Shown piece by piece: positions 22,761 through 35,267 of a stretch of DNA of 64,000 nt. The notes under the pieces were generated by a model. It saw nothing but the letters and a program-made list of their open reading frames with translations. It ran no database searches and was not told the DNA's origin. A program made the translations under genes and the position numbers. The stretch's first letter is position 1. Each line of letters starts with the position of its first letter. The DNA is from Hyparrhenia diplandra. Lineage: Eukaryota; Streptophyta; Magnoliopsida; Poales; Poaceae. The stretch covers positions 62,001 through 126,000 of the forward strand of contig JADLZK010007791.1 in assembly GCA_015847255.1 (NCBI GenBank), written 5' to 3'.

Positions 22761-23394
22761 TTGTGGCTAGACACATTCCTTTAATAAGATTTGGCGCGTT
22801 GGAGTCGTCGCGGAGAACTAGCAGTAGGCTGTGGAGTTTGATGTGGAGAAGGAGCAGCCACCGGCGGAGTTAGCCATGCATCCTGGGGATCACTTACACT
22901 GTAGCTGAGGCTGCGGCAGCTTGCCCCCCAAACACGGTCTAGACTGCTGCTGGCTGCTTCATATCTGCTCCACGGTCTATTCCACCACGACAGTTGCTCC
23001 TCAAACACAGTCAACACGCCGCCCCCTGCTCCCGTTCCACTGCCATGAGGTAGTCGACGGGGTTGCACGACCCGCCGCCACTCTGACCCTAGTCCCACAG
23101 TCCAGCATCACACGCTTGTGCCAATAGCCCACCACCGGGTGCCCCTTCGATGTGTTGTTGAGCACCGCAACCCAGTAGTCAGCTTGAGCCACCATGCTGA
23201 TTTCACCATCAGAAATTCTCTGAAACCTCCCATGCCTAGCCTAGGTGCGAGTGTGATGCCGTAAATATGCACGGATCATCATAGCTACTGGATACTTCTT
23301 TTGTTTCGCTCTTAGAATAAATATACTTCCTTCGTTTAAGCTACACACGGCTCATTCTTATATTGCACATTTCTTGAGCTCCTATATATTTATA
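22761..23394 (-). ncRNA. Minus-strand PHAS-like unit M4
   Basis: TATAAATA on the minus strand (plus 23387-23394) precedes the site at plus 23217-23238 (core TAGGCATGGGAGGTTTCAGA, about 16 of 22) by about 150 bp. The cleavage fragment would start at 23226 and run left through a moderately GC-rich body. That body faces the end of unit S6, so the two transcripts converge near 22760. The frames here are short and unrecognised. Confidence 0.5.
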
Positions 23395-24690
23395 CATGTG
23401 TATTGCCAAGCATGTTGTGTATTTGTAGTCTCTCGGATATATAGGGTCACAACCACAGCAGTTCCACTTTTTCAAGGTGAATAACATGCAGTGTGTAAAT
23501 AATGTACAACATCACCCCGCTACACTAAGGACCGACTAGCAAAGTAATGACTACACAAAATGTAAATGTCATCATGCCAAATTCATAACGACACCATGCT
23601 GAAATATACGTATTCATCATCAGGATCATCAGGACACCATGTGGCGCTGCTACCTCGTTACTGCTTCTTTGAACCCATTGAGATCTCCTACACAGGTTTA
23701 CCTGTTGACCTCTACACTGTATTCAGGTTTACCTGTTGACCTCTAAACTGTATGGTTAGGACATCTTTAGTAGCCAATCGAACAATGTGGCCCCGTAAGA
23801 TTGTGAAGAATCGGTAAAATTACTTTTTATTGATTAGCTATATTCACAGCATGTATACCATGCCACAATATTAATACTATACAAATAATTCTCCTTAATG
23901 GTTGCTTAGTTTTTCCCCTCTTCTCCTAATCTCACCCATGATCGAACAGGATGTCTTGAAAAAAAAACTCTAGGTGAGATGGGTTGGCTTGGCTGCTGCT
24001 CTGGCCAGAAGATTCCTGCCGCTGCCTGCGTCACCGGCGCCTGCCGCCCCATCATTCGTCGGTGCCCAGCACCATCGTCTCGTAATGTCAAGCCTCTAGA
24101 GTCCACCCTTCCGTTTACGTCACACACTAATAATTTTCATATTGCTCTGAAGGTGTCAATCCCAGGAGTATGGTGGAACTCTGTCCTGTACTCTGTCCTC
24201 GAGTACACTACGACTTATGCCCTGTCCGGATGCTCTACCCAATTTCCTCTCCAGTCTCCATTAGCGCCGGCCTATCAAGGCAAGGGGAGGTGTTGCATGC
24301 CTGCAGTTGGAGCCAAGCAAGTAAAAATAGAGCAAATAAAAGCCATGGCCATGTTGATCCTTGGTACAAACTGATCGATCCATGATACTTGAAAGACAAA
24401 ATGTCAAAATATGTTGCTAGATTGGCCACAATGCCTCTATAACTGAACCCTCGCCAATGGCAAACCCGACGAGGAAGCGGCCAGCGGTGGCGTCTCTAGG
24501 GACTCTGCATCTGCATGTTGCCTTGTGCGACGCTGGGGACTCCCGATGCAATGATGCCATGTCTACGGGAAATACAGAAGCAGAAACTTGACTTCCTATG
24601 TACTATTATACACTTTTCAATTTAATCACCAATCAGTTCCTAGTGCACATATTTTTGGTTCCGTTACATCACATCTAGCGAAATACTAAG
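23395..24690. other. Upstream flank of M4 and unrecognised sequence
   Basis: The flank to about 23920 repeats motifs seen beside other minus units, including a 30-40-bp internal duplication (CAGGTTTACCTGTTGACCTC at 23694 and 23730). A stretch with GAGATGGGTTGGCT near 23978 has a partner at 46604. The rest to 24690 holds only short frames, none recognised. Confidence 0.45.
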
Positions 24691-25579
24691 GCTCGCTTGT
24701 GTGCTCCTTCAATTCTGATTAAAGAATGTCAAAACATTCTTTATAACCTAGCAACGACCGAACTATGTTGTCACAAGTTATGTGAATAGAAAAAAATGGG
24801 TCAAAAAAAAGCAAATAATTCTCTTTTTTGGCACTTTCCTTCCAAAAAAAACTCTTACAAAAATCTAATTATTTTTTATCCATTTATTGTTTTGAATTTA
24901 CTATTTTTTATTTGTATTGCTTATGAACTCTTTGATGTAAACTAATCCATTATATCATCATAGAATTTATGGTGTATGATCTTTTCCTATAAGCTTAATG
25001 TGGTATAGCTTTTCATAATTCCTACACTACACGTGCCTGAAATTATCTTGATTTCAGGCACCGCTTTAATGCGCCAGCGATGGTTCATGTGGTGTGTGCG
25101 GGAGCCACATGGTGATGATCTAACTACTATGGCCCTGTTTGGTTAAGGGACTTTTTAGTCCTTGGGACTAAAAAAAATGGAGGAAGCAGGACCTATGAAT
25201 CATCGCCTGAGGCAATGAGAAAAAAACAGGCGCTTGTACAATAGCAGTTCTAATAGTTTTTAGCACTTGATGGTGAAAGAGATGACTTTTAATTTTCTTT
25301 GTAACAATACACTGACCTTTTTCATGAAAAAATGGAAATTAAACTAGCAAAAATTCCAAGGTTAGAATTTATATTTTATTGTTCCCATATAATAGCTTAC
25401 ATTGCACTTACTAGAGAAGGAAGCAGAGTTCCTTCTTTAATATAATGCTCCCATTCGTATAACAACCTGTCGTTGCACTGTTCACATATATGGACTCATT
25501 TCCCGATGAGTATAACTACATAACAATAAAGTCGTGCGTGGGGTAGCAGGCAAGTGTTTACTATGGACTAGTAATTGTG
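24690..25579. repeat. Segmental duplication: upstream flank of PHAS unit S7
   Basis: AACATTCTTTATAACCT and following AT-rich sequence match 58550 onward, upstream of unit S15. TTGATTTCAGGCACCGCTTT near 25050 matches 41780 upstream of S10. The block ends in GTAGCAGGCAAGTGTTTACT and GTAATTGTG, the upstream promoter of a class A unit. Copia-2 cuts it at 25580 and the same unit resumes at 35061. Confidence 0.7.
25131..25193. mobile_element. 63-bp MITE-like insertion
   Basis: The ends GGCCCTGTTTGG and, on the minus strand, GGTCCTGCTTCC form imperfect inverted repeats. A 3-bp duplication TAT lies at 25128-25130 and 25194-25196. The paralogous sequence near 41855-41866 (ACTACTATGAATC) lacks it. An internal AGGGACTTTTTAGTCC folds on itself. 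The ends resemble the GGCCCTGTTTGG class of grass MITEs; the superfamily is uncertain. Confidence 0.65.
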
Positions 25580-28125
25580 TGAAGGACCGAAACGGCGACC
25601 AGGGGGGGGGTGAATGGGAGCCTAGATTTTCCTTTTCAATTTTGGGTCATCGGCTCAACCCCCAACCTCAAAAGCAAACTCACGCAAAACCCGAATAACA
25701 CGCGTGCTAACTAGTAGCAAGGTGTCGCGAGCAAAGAGAGCACTAAGATGTCCACGACCCAAATGATTGGGTGGATGTTCTCTAGGAACACAGCGGGACA
25801 CCTCAAACGATCACACACCGTCGACAAAAGTTTAAAAGTCGAACCGGAGGATAGAAAATGAGTCACCCGACTTCTATAGAGAAGAAGCGAGTTCGAAACC
25901 AAAATACCCAAGTCAACTCGTGACGAGAGTACCTAGAAGAATTCCTTGGATCAATAGAATGCCATTGTAAAATCGGATCTCAAATCGAAGCTCGAACGGA
26001 CGAACGGCGGACAAAGCTAAAAAGTCAGATCGAGTGTAAACTGACGAAACCTGGGCAACAGACTTAGTCACCACCGCACTTGCCTGGGAGCACAACACCT
26101 GTTGCTGTTAGGCAGTTGTTCAGGCAAATTATCATGTAACCGAGCAGATAATAGGGACAATCAAATCAATCAAGAACCTGATGCAAAACACAAGGAAGCA
26201 AGGAAAAACTGATCCTTTTAGCCAATCAATAACCAGCACGCACGCACACACAAGTGCTGCTCTCTGAAGAACTAATCATGTTCATGCTTGAAGTGGACAG
26301 GAATTGTTTGGGCAGATAAAAAAGAGAATGCAAGACAAGCTCGATGAATCAAATAGCAAGCACAAATTTGCTCAACCGTAGGTGCTACTCAAATATAAAT
26401 ACTCCAATCATTAAACAAATGAGTCTCCTGTAGCTTGAAAAGGACTAGTCGAGATTGGGAGAAAATCAATTCACGTTCAAGCAAAAGACTTGAGGCTGAA
26501 AGCGAATTGCAAACACGCACTACCGCTGCTGCTAGTCACTGATCGAAGAAACTCCTAGACACGCTGCTGAACAAGCCCAAGTTCTACTGAAGAAAAGAAC
26601 CGGCGAAGCCTAGACCAAATCTAGCAAAAAACACCAAATAAAAACAAAGAGAAGAAAACTATTGATGCATTTCTTCGAACACCTTGTCGGCACAGAAAAG
26701 GACTAGCTGAGCTGAGTTCATCGAAAGCCTGGATCTTGCACACACGTAGCTACCCTGCACAAGAAACAAATGAGTGGCTCGATGGCCAACTCCACATCAC
26801 GAACCTTCGTTGAAGTAGGAACCGAACTTGGAGAAGGGTGCTCGATGCGGTTGCCTTGGAGCTGCTGCTGCCGATCCAAGCAGAGTGCTGCTGCACGTGC
26901 TCCAAGCAGAGGAGCAGCTCGTGCTCCAAAGAGAGGGCCCGGTGGCCGGCCAGGAATTGCCACTGCCCGCGGCCGTGCGCTGCAGGTCGCCTGCTCGGTG
27001 CCTGCTGCCTGGACGCTCGCTCGGTCGTGGGCGTGGGTGCTCTGGTGGATGACCGAGATGGCCGGCTGCTGCCGTGCAGGCGCACGGGCTCGTAGCCTGA
27101 TGCAGCTCGCTCCCCGCCTGTGCACGACCAAGGAAGCTCGCTGGATGCCTGCCCAAAACCAAAGAACAGAGCACAAACGAGATCCAAAATCTTCCAACAA
27201 AAATCACAGCTAAAAGGAAGAAGAGATTGATCCAAAAGCCCGGAGGATACGGGGCAGGATTGGGGCTGCCCTTCCCCTTCGAAAATCACCACAAAGTCTC
27301 ACCAATTTGGTGTTCTTGGACCTCTAAACAAGAACCCTAAAATTGGGGAAAAATAAAAACGAAAATGAAAGAGGCAAGAGAGGATGAAGGGGTAAGCCTC
27401 CACTAAATAGTCCAATATTCCCTCTGCCTAAACTACCCCTAAGATACATGAGTCGATCTTCTAACCCGAGGGCTATTTTGGTCGACTCTGGGTAATTATC
27501 GATCCGACGGCCACCGCGCCTCCTTCCGTCCACCGGAACGCCCCGGGTTTTGAGGCCCAAACCCGTGAAACCCGCCGATGGTTTTGAGGCCCAAACCACC
27601 AAACCCGCACCCGTGGTTTTGAGGCCCAAACCACGAAACCCGCGCCGATGGTTTTGAGGACAAACCACCAAACCTCCTCGACACGTGTCATCGCCCGTCT
27701 TGACCGCCCCGAAGTCGCCAAGTCATCCGAGCTCCCGCCTGCCGCTCGCACTTCGCCGTCTTGACCCGATCGACACGGTCCCGCCACGCCCTCTTGCATT
27801 CGCCGATGTCCCGGATGTCACCACCATGGCTAGCCACCCGGCGATCCGGTCCCTCGGTCCAAGCCTCACGTCCGTCCTTCACCTCCGCGGTCCGTCGGCC
27901 CGGCACGTCCTCCTTGGCCCCTTCACCTCGCCGTCAGCTACCATCTCCGAGCTCCACACCTGTACAACACGAACCAAGAGATACGTCTTCGACACACTCC
28001 ACGTGTGCCGGTGAACATAGCCGAAGCAAAAAAGATAAAAGAAAATAGAATTAAAATGCTGACTGTTGACAATCACTCAATCACAAAACTAAACACATGT
28101 GACCTAAATCAACCATGTGTTCGCA
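25580..28125 (-). repeat. Copia-2 3' LTR
   Basis: 2546 bp, TGAAGGACCGAAACGGCGAC to CCATGTGTTCGCA. About 45 bp at the left end and about 760 bp at the right end (27360-28125) are shared with Copia-1. The middle, including a GC-rich stretch at 26770-27200, is private to Copia-2. Long overlapping frames there (for example 26718-27200 minus) are present in both LTRs, but look like composition artefacts and match no protein I know. Confidence 0.93.
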
Positions 28126-29966
28126 ATCTCCCCCTTGATGAGTGCATTGTCAACATTCAACACAAAGACAGAAGAGGTAGAAGATAGCACATCCAAGTGA
28201 ACAAAAGCTAGACAAGAGCTAAGACAAAATCACTGGATAGCAAACATGGAGCAAAAACTTGGTTCCCAAAGACATGGGCAAAAGGCTCGACACAACCAAG
28301 CTAAACAAACAGCTAGTCCTCAAGAAGAGGTAGAATAGGCTCAACACCACTAGCACAACTCCAAACCAATTACTTTCACACACAAACAGCTAGACCCTCA
28401 AGACAGAGGCAAAAGGCTCAACACATCTAGCTCAAAGTGCAACACATCTAGCTCAAAGTGCTACTCCCCCTGGACAAATGCAGTCACTGTCTTTGTATCT
28501 TTCTCCCCCTTGTTGGCAAATGCACTAATCAAGCTATGAAATGCATGAAAATGTAATGAGGGAGCTTCAAGTTTATAGCAATCCAAATGAGAAGATGCTC
28601 TAGGTAGTGTCAAGGCAACAAAATCAAGTGCTTAACACGGTGCTCAAACCGATCAAGAGATATGAAATATGGCTTGAAAGCACTTTGATTCAGCTTTTAA
28701 GCATTTTTAAAAGGTGTCCACCACAAAGAATAGCACATAGCACAAGTAAGTCGGAAATCTACCAAGTGCTACGCATGTATATCAAGCGTTTAACTACCCC
28801 AAGCAACGTTTATACATCATGCAAAAGACAAAGCCAACACTTGTCAAATTAAAATTATCGGAGTTGCGTGTTACAAGCATTGGAGAAAGCATGTTTGAAA
28901 GTGGTTATCCACAACCGTCGGCCTTACTAATCAACCATGTCAAGCCTATGCGTGTGAGCAATCGAAGCTTAAGACAATGGTGCGGGTCAAACACTACCAA
29001 GCTCGGGTTCAACTCAAGTGCAATGAGCGGCGTAGTCCCAAGACTTGGATGTGGGACGGTATGGACCCATCTCGATCTTTTCCATACACTCGGCTTAGAT
29101 TTTAGATTTTAGCGGATAAAAGCATGTGGTCATCTAAGCAAGTGTATAACTCGATGAATGAGACATAGTCACCTAGCATATACATGATAAGCACAAAGGA
29201 TCTCAACAACTTAAACATGCTAGGAACTATCTCAATGGTGAACATTTTGCAAGATTCATCGTTGTTAAGCAAGTTCATATGAAAACAAACTTTGCTCATA
29301 ACATATATCAATTAAGCGAGTAAAAGAGCACAAGCTATAAGCACCAACATATAATTGTTACACTAAACAGAGCATAGTCTCATTGTGATCAATATAAATA
29401 AGAAGCTCAAAGTGCAATAGTGTACATGATGAATGCAATATGATACAAGATGATGCACAAAGCAAAACAAACCTAACACTATAACTCAGACATCAACTAC
29501 AAAAATACCCCTCAAAAAGGATAGCAAATTCCCAACTCCCCCTCAACCAAAGACACCTAGCAAAACAAAACTAGGAAACAAAAGGGCACAAAGGCTAGCA
29601 TGGCATATAATACACAAGACAACACATGCTATAAAGGATATAAAAGCATGATACAAGTATAATACATGCAAGCAATATACAAGTGAGCAAATGAACAACT
29701 ATCTCATACCACAAGTAGAGAAATCATGAATGTACAAGGCATGAGTGTATATGATAACTCACTAACTGTGTGTAGGCACATGCCTCTTGGAGGCCATCAA
29801 AGTGGTGTAGACAACCATCAAGTCTTGATCACACCATGACAAAGAATCAAGTTCCACCAAGCACGTGTTCTCCACCCCATGTCCTCATACCTACACATGA
29901 GAGGACAAAGAAACCCAAGTCTTGGATCCCAAAGGGTTAACAAGCATAAACTTGGGAACCCAAGAC
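28126..29966 (-). other. Copia-2 3' non-coding region and pol-deletion zone
   Basis: 28126-29530 is colinear with Copia-1 8808-10130, starting with the polypurine tract (minus-strand CAAGGGGGAGATTG). Homology ends at CCCCTCAAAAAGGATAGCA, the position of the Copia-1 pol stop. 29530-29966 is different sequence, with several in-frame-looking words but many stops, and leads straight into gag. Confidence 0.8.
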
Positions 29967-32439
29967 TTAGTCACCTACATCATTGGAAACACATGGGATG
30001 AGCAAATGGCACAACATGGGGTTAGTAAACATGGAAGAATACGATTGTCGACCATCTTGCCCAAGATAGGCGTTAGGCACAACAAACATCCCATGACCCT
30101 TCTTCCCAAAGTGCTCACCACGCACAACAAAGTGTGGTGCACTCCTCCTGTCAAACTCAAAGCTCCCAAAGCGAGGATCAACATCCACTCGCGGAGCACG
30201 ACCACCAAAGGATCTCACAACCGTGGCCTAGTCCTCCGAGGCCTCCTACCTTCCTCGCCTAGCAAAGCGCCTCGAACCGACCGCACACCCCTCTCATACA
30301 TACCAAATGGTGGGTGATACATGTCGCGGTTCTCAAACTCAACTTGACGCCTAGCATCCCTCTTCCTCCTAAAGCAAAACTCAACCAAGTGACCATCTCT
30401 CGACAATACTCACAAAGTGATACCTCACCTCTCTCTTAGGTGGTTGTTGGTTCACTCTCTTGGGTGGATGGTTCACTCTTGTTGTGGCCTTGGCTTTAGG
30501 AAGGGTTTCCTCGAGGGGATCTTGGGCAAAGTGTCAAGTGGGTTCTTGAGGTGGTTTGGTTTGGGAAGCCACACTTGTTTGGGAGGTGGAGTCTTTGTGG
30601 GCTCTTGGAGAATACCATCTTTCACAATGGGCTTGGTAGGCTCAGGTGGGGTGATCTTGGTCCATTTGGGAGTGTTTGTTGGTTTCTCACTCGAGCTCAA
30701 ACCACTACCTTGACCAACCTTTCCATAGATAACTTCACCCTTCCCACCTATAGCAAAGCCTAACCCCGATGTGTCAGTCCCCCTCTTGAACTGACTCATC
30801 ATCATGCCAAGCTGTGGCTCTCCACTAGACACCCAACTCAGGACGAGAGCGAAGGTACTTGTTCTCCTCTTCAACTCTCCCCTTGTCATGCCTACAAGAC
30901 ATGAGCTCCAACTCCAAAGCTTCACACTTAGCACACTTCAAAGACGGTGCTATCCGAGTTGGCCTTCTCAAGCACGGCAAGCTTGGCAGCCTTCTCTGCC
31001 AACTCAGATCGCAAGTCTGGACAAGACTTGTACGCGCTCAACAACATAGGCTTAGCCTTCAGATCAACGTGCTCATCTAGCAAAGCAGAGTACTTGGATT
31101 GCAAAGACATGATGCTAGACATATGCATGGCACAAGCGTCACACTCCGTCTCATCAGACACATCCACAGGCTTCCTAAGCAACTCTATCTCCACCATAGC
31201 CATTTCCCACTTCTCCTTGTACTCCTTTTCTCTCCCTAGCCGCCGCTTGAGCAACTTCTCCCGACACACAAGCGCATCGCCCAAAGAGTCAACCTCATCG
31301 GTGAGAGATTCGATTGTAGGAGATACCTCGGGGAAAGAAGAAGAGTCGCCGCCGTGTGGCTCGACTTATTTGTCGGTCACCGCTTCCGTCGAGGGCCATG
31401 GTGCGAAGCCCCGTGCTTGGAGTTGGCGACGGCAAAGTCCATTCAGCTTTTCCTCGATCTTGCGCTCGGGCTCCTCGTCGCTAGAGGAAGCTTGCTCGTC
31501 GTTGTCGAGGTCGCCGAGGGAAGCGAAGAAGGCGCCCTTGTTCTTCTTGGGACATGCGGCGACGGCGGTCCGGATCTCCGCGACTCGAAGCATCCGCCCT
31601 TGGATGGGCCGCCACGCCGACGGTTCAAGCGGTTGTTGTGGAACCGCGAGAATCTACCGATGACTAGCGCAAGCTCATCATCCCCAAGGCTCTCCATCCG
31701 CTCCTCTCGCCACGCGGACACCAAGGAAGACAAGGCGAAAGAAATGCGTGATGGGTTAGCGTAAGAACTGGAACCGCCCTTACCGAGAGATGAGTGCAAC
31801 GCTCGGGCGAGAAGGGTTCTTGAGCTTCGCTGGATCCGGGCCTCGATCTCGGAAGACTTGAGCTTGCTGTAGAGCTCGTCGGGTGTGAGGGTGTCGAGTT
31901 GGCGTACTCCATGATCGCGACACCTTCACATCCCACACCTTCCGATCCAGGCGCATAAGAGCCGCATCGCCTTTCGTGCTCGTCAAGCCTCTCCCGACGG
32001 CTTGTTCGCCGCGGCTTGTTGCAGATCGCCCGAAACCTAGCAAAGAGAGAATCGATGGACTCGCCATCAAGTTGGATTAGGTTGTTGTACTCTCTCTTGT
32101 AGGTCTCATATAGGCGGGCCTTGACTTGTGGGGTTCCCTCGTGGTAGCTCTCAAGTGTCTTCCACACCTCACGAGCGGTCTCACAAGTGGCAACTCTCTC
32201 GAACTCGTGTCTTTGAGGCTAGAGAACAAGACGCTCCTCGCTCGGTTGTTGGCATTGTGTTGGGCTATTTGTTCCTCACCCACTCGAGCGGCTAGCACTT
32301 GGTAGTTCTCATCCTCGACAATCTCCCACACTCTCCAATCCATCCCCATAAGATGTGCTTGCATCTTAATCTTCCAATAGGGATAGTTGGTGCCATCGAA
32401 CTCAGGAGGCTTGCCACCATAGTGACCAAACCTCTCCAT
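29967..32439 (-). pseudogene. Copia-2 gag (frameshifted)
   Basis: It begins at 32439 with MERFGHYGGKPPEFDGTNYP and runs through at least six broken frames: 32077-32439, 31664-32167, 31366-31593, 30928-31284 (coiled-coil-like, CDACAMHMSSIMSLQSKYSA), 30473-30934 and 29967-30218. The zinc-knuckle region near 30390 keeps RDGHLVEFCF, and the CEYC half is present in a different frame. Gag is the only protein remnant of the element. Confidence 0.9.
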
Positions 32440-32497
32440 GTCGCCTTCTTACTCGCGTATCCACGGACCGATTAAGGTGGATATGATCCTTAACCCG

Positions 32498-32508
32498 GCT
32501 CGATACCA
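32498..32508 (-). other. Copia-2 primer binding site, one base short
   Basis: The minus strand reads TGGTATCGAGC, where Copia-1 has TGGTATCAGAGC. A single missing A would weaken pairing with initiator methionine tRNA. It may be a real mutation or a sequence error. Confidence 0.8.
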
Positions 32509-32510
32509 AT

Positions 32511-35060
32511 TGAAGGACCCGAAACGACGACGAGAGGGGGTGAATGGGAGCCTAGATTTTCCTTTTCAATTTTGGGTCATCGGCTCAACCCCCAACCTCA
32601 AAAGCAAACTCACGCAAAAAACCCGAATAACACGCGTGCTAACTAGTAGCAAGGTGTCGCGAGCAAAGAGAGCACTAAGATGTCCACGACCCAAATGATT
32701 GGGTGGATGTTCTCTAGGAACACACGGGACACCTCAAACGATCACACACCGTCGACAAAAGCGAAAGTCGAACCGGAGGATAGAAAATGAGTCACCCGAC
32801 TTCTATAGAGAAGAAGCGAGTTCCTAAAACCAAAATACCCAAGTCAACTCGTGACGAGTACCTAGAAGAATTCCTTGGATCAATAGAATGCCATTGTAAA
32901 AATCGGATCTCAAATCGAAGCTCGAACGGACGAACGGGCGGACAAAGCTAAAAGTCGATCGAGTGTAAACTGATCTAAACCTGGGCAACAGACTTAGTCA
33001 CCACCGCACTTGCCTGGGAGCACAACACCTGTTGCTGTTAGGCAGTTGTTCAGGCAAATTATCATGTAACCGAGCAGATAATAGGGACAATCAAATCAAT
33101 CAAGAACCTGATGCAAAACACAAGGAAGCAAGGAAAAACTGATCCTTTTAGCCAATCAATAACCAGCACGCACGCACACACAAGTGCTGCTCTCTGAAGA
33201 ACTAATCATGTTCATGCTTGAAGTGGACAGGAATTGTTTGGGCAGATAAAAAGAGAATGCAAGACAAGCTCGATGAATCAAATAGCAAGCACAAATTTGC
33301 TCAACCGTAGGTGCTACTCAAATATAAATACTCCAATCATTAAACAAATGAGTCTCCTGTAGCTTGAAAAGGACTAGTCGAGATTGGGAGAAAATCAATT
33401 CACGTTCAAGCAAAAGACTTGAGGCTGAAAGCGAATTGCAAACACGCACTACCGCTGCTGCTAGTCACTGATCGAAGAAACTCCTAGACACGCTGCTGAA
33501 CAAGCCCAAGTTCTACTGAAGAAAAGAACCGGCGAAGCCTAGACCAAATCTAGCAAAAACACCAAATAAAAACAAAGAGAAGAAAACTATTGATGCATTT
33601 CTTCGAACACCTTGTCGGCACAGAAAAGGACTAGCTGAGCTGAGTTCATCGAAAGCCTGGATCTTGCACACACGTAGCTACCCTGCACAAGAAACAAATG
33701 AGTGGCTCGATGGCCAACTCCACATCACGAACCTTCGTTGAAGTAGGAACCGAACTTGGAGAAGGGTGCTCGATGCGGTTGCCTTGGAGCTGCTGCTGCC
33801 GATCCAAGCAGAGTGCTGCTGCACGTGCTCCAAGCAGAGGAGCAGCTCGTGCTCCAAAGAGAGGGCCCGGTGGCCGGCCAGGAATTGCCACTGCCCGCGG
33901 CCGTGCGCTGCAGGTCGCCTGCTCGGTGCCTGCTGCCTGGACGCTCGCTCGGTCGTGGGCGTGGGTGCTCTGGTGGATGACCGAGATGGCCGGCTGCTGC
34001 CGTGCAGGCGCACGGGCTCGTAGCCTGATGCAGCTCGCTCCCCGCCTGTGCACGACCAAGGAAGCTCGCTGGATGCCTGCCCAAAACCAAAGAACAGAGC
34101 ACAAACGAGATCCAAAATCTTCCAACAAAATCACAGCTAAAAAGGAAGAAGAGATTGATCAAAAGCCCGGAGGATATGCAAGCAGGATTGGGGCTGCCTT
34201 CTTCCCTTCGAAAATCACCACAAAGTCTCACCAATTTGGTGTTCTTGGACCTCTAAACAAGAACCCTAAAATTGGGGTGAAAAATAAAAACGAAAATGAA
34301 AGAGGCAGAGAGAGGATGAAGGGGTAAGCCTCCACTAAATAGTCCAATATTCCCTCTGCCTAAACTACCCCCCTAAGATACATGAGTCGATCTTCTAACC
34401 CGAGGGCTATTTTGGTCGACTACGGGTAATTATCGATCCGACGGCCACCGCGCCTCCTTCCATCCCCACGGAACGCCCGGGTTTTGAGGCCCAAACCCGT
34501 GAAACCCGCCGATGGTTTTGAGGCCCAAACCACCAAAACCCGCACCCGTGGTTTTGAGGCCCAAACCACGAAACCCGCGCCGATGGTTTTGAGGACAAAC
34601 CACCAAACCTCCTCGACACGCGTGTCATCGCCGTCTTGACCGCCCGAAGTCGCCAAGTCATCCGAGCTCCCCCGCTGCTTGCACGCCGCGCCGTCTTGAC
34701 CCGATCGACACGGTCCCGCCCGTCCTCTTGCATTCGCCGATGTCCCGGATGTCGACCACCATGGCTAGCCACCCGGCGATCCGGTCCTCGGTCCAAGCCT
34801 CACGTCCGTCCTTCACCTCCCGCGGTCCGTCGGCCCGGCACGCCCCTCCTTGGCCCCTTCACCTCGCCCGTCGCCTACCATCTCCGAGCTCCACACCTGC
34901 ACAACACGAACCAAGAGATACGTCTTCGACACACCCACGTGTCTTGCGGTGAACATAGCCGAAGCAAAAAAGATAAAAGAAAATAGAATTAAAATCTTTG
35001 TTGACAATCACTCAATCACAAAACTAAACACATGTGACCTAAATCAACCATGTGTTCGCA
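32511..35060 (-). repeat. Copia-2 5' LTR
   Basis: 2550 bp. By eye the central part (about 33000-34130) differs from the other LTR only by homopolymer lengths, while both flanks carry clustered small indels and substitutions. Its right end is 33 bp from the TATA box of PHAS unit S7. Confidence 0.93.
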
Positions 35061-35092
35061 TTGTGCCCTTAAAATTAAGGGAAACATATGCA

Positions 35093-35267
35093 TATATAAA
35101 TCTGGAGGGCTATGTTTTGCGGCCAAACTTACGGGATGCGGGATGGGCAACGAGCTAGAACTAGAAGTGTCTCTAGTCTACACTCTAGAGGTAATTTCAA
35201 TTGGGTCGGTGCAGTGCTGTCTAGGAACTGGAGGTATTGGGATTGTAAGCTATATATATATGCTATA
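35093..35267 (+). ncRNA. PHAS-like unit S7, 5' part, split by transposons
   Basis: TATATAAAT at 35093-35101 is followed by the class A leader (GAGGGCTATGTTTTGC, GAGCTAGAACTAGAAGTGTC). The site is at 35222-35243 (core GGAACTGGAGGTATTGGGAT, about 17 of 22). The cleavage fragment would start at 35234. A CACTA element begins at 35268, so only about 34 nt of native body remain before foreign DNA; the original body resumes at 37296. The upstream promoter lies beyond Copia-2, at 25490-25579. The intact paralogue is S15. Confidence 0.6.

Larger units (their letters stand above)
25580..35060 (-). mobile_element. Copia-2: non-autonomous SIRE-like element lacking pol
   Basis: 9,481 bp with LTRs of about 2.55 kb, target duplication TTGTG (25575-25579 and 35061-35065). 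The internal region is only 4.4 kb and holds a broken gag and a 3' non-coding stretch, with no protease active site, integrase, reverse transcriptase or RNase H. LTR termini, gag and 3' region are shared with Copia-1, suggesting dependence on enzymes of that family. The middle of the LTR is unrelated to Copia-1. Confidence 0.93.

Noticed and set aside
22510..22790. Coding gene in the body of S6
   Set aside because: Only short frames occur, and the paralogous stretch at 49140 has different frames.
26718..27213. Protein-coding genes in the Copia-2 LTR (frames 26718-27200 minus and 26770-27213 plus, repeated at 33646-34327)
   Set aside because: They overlap on both strands in GC-rich LTR sequence, occur in both LTRs and match no family I know; open frames are expected from composition.
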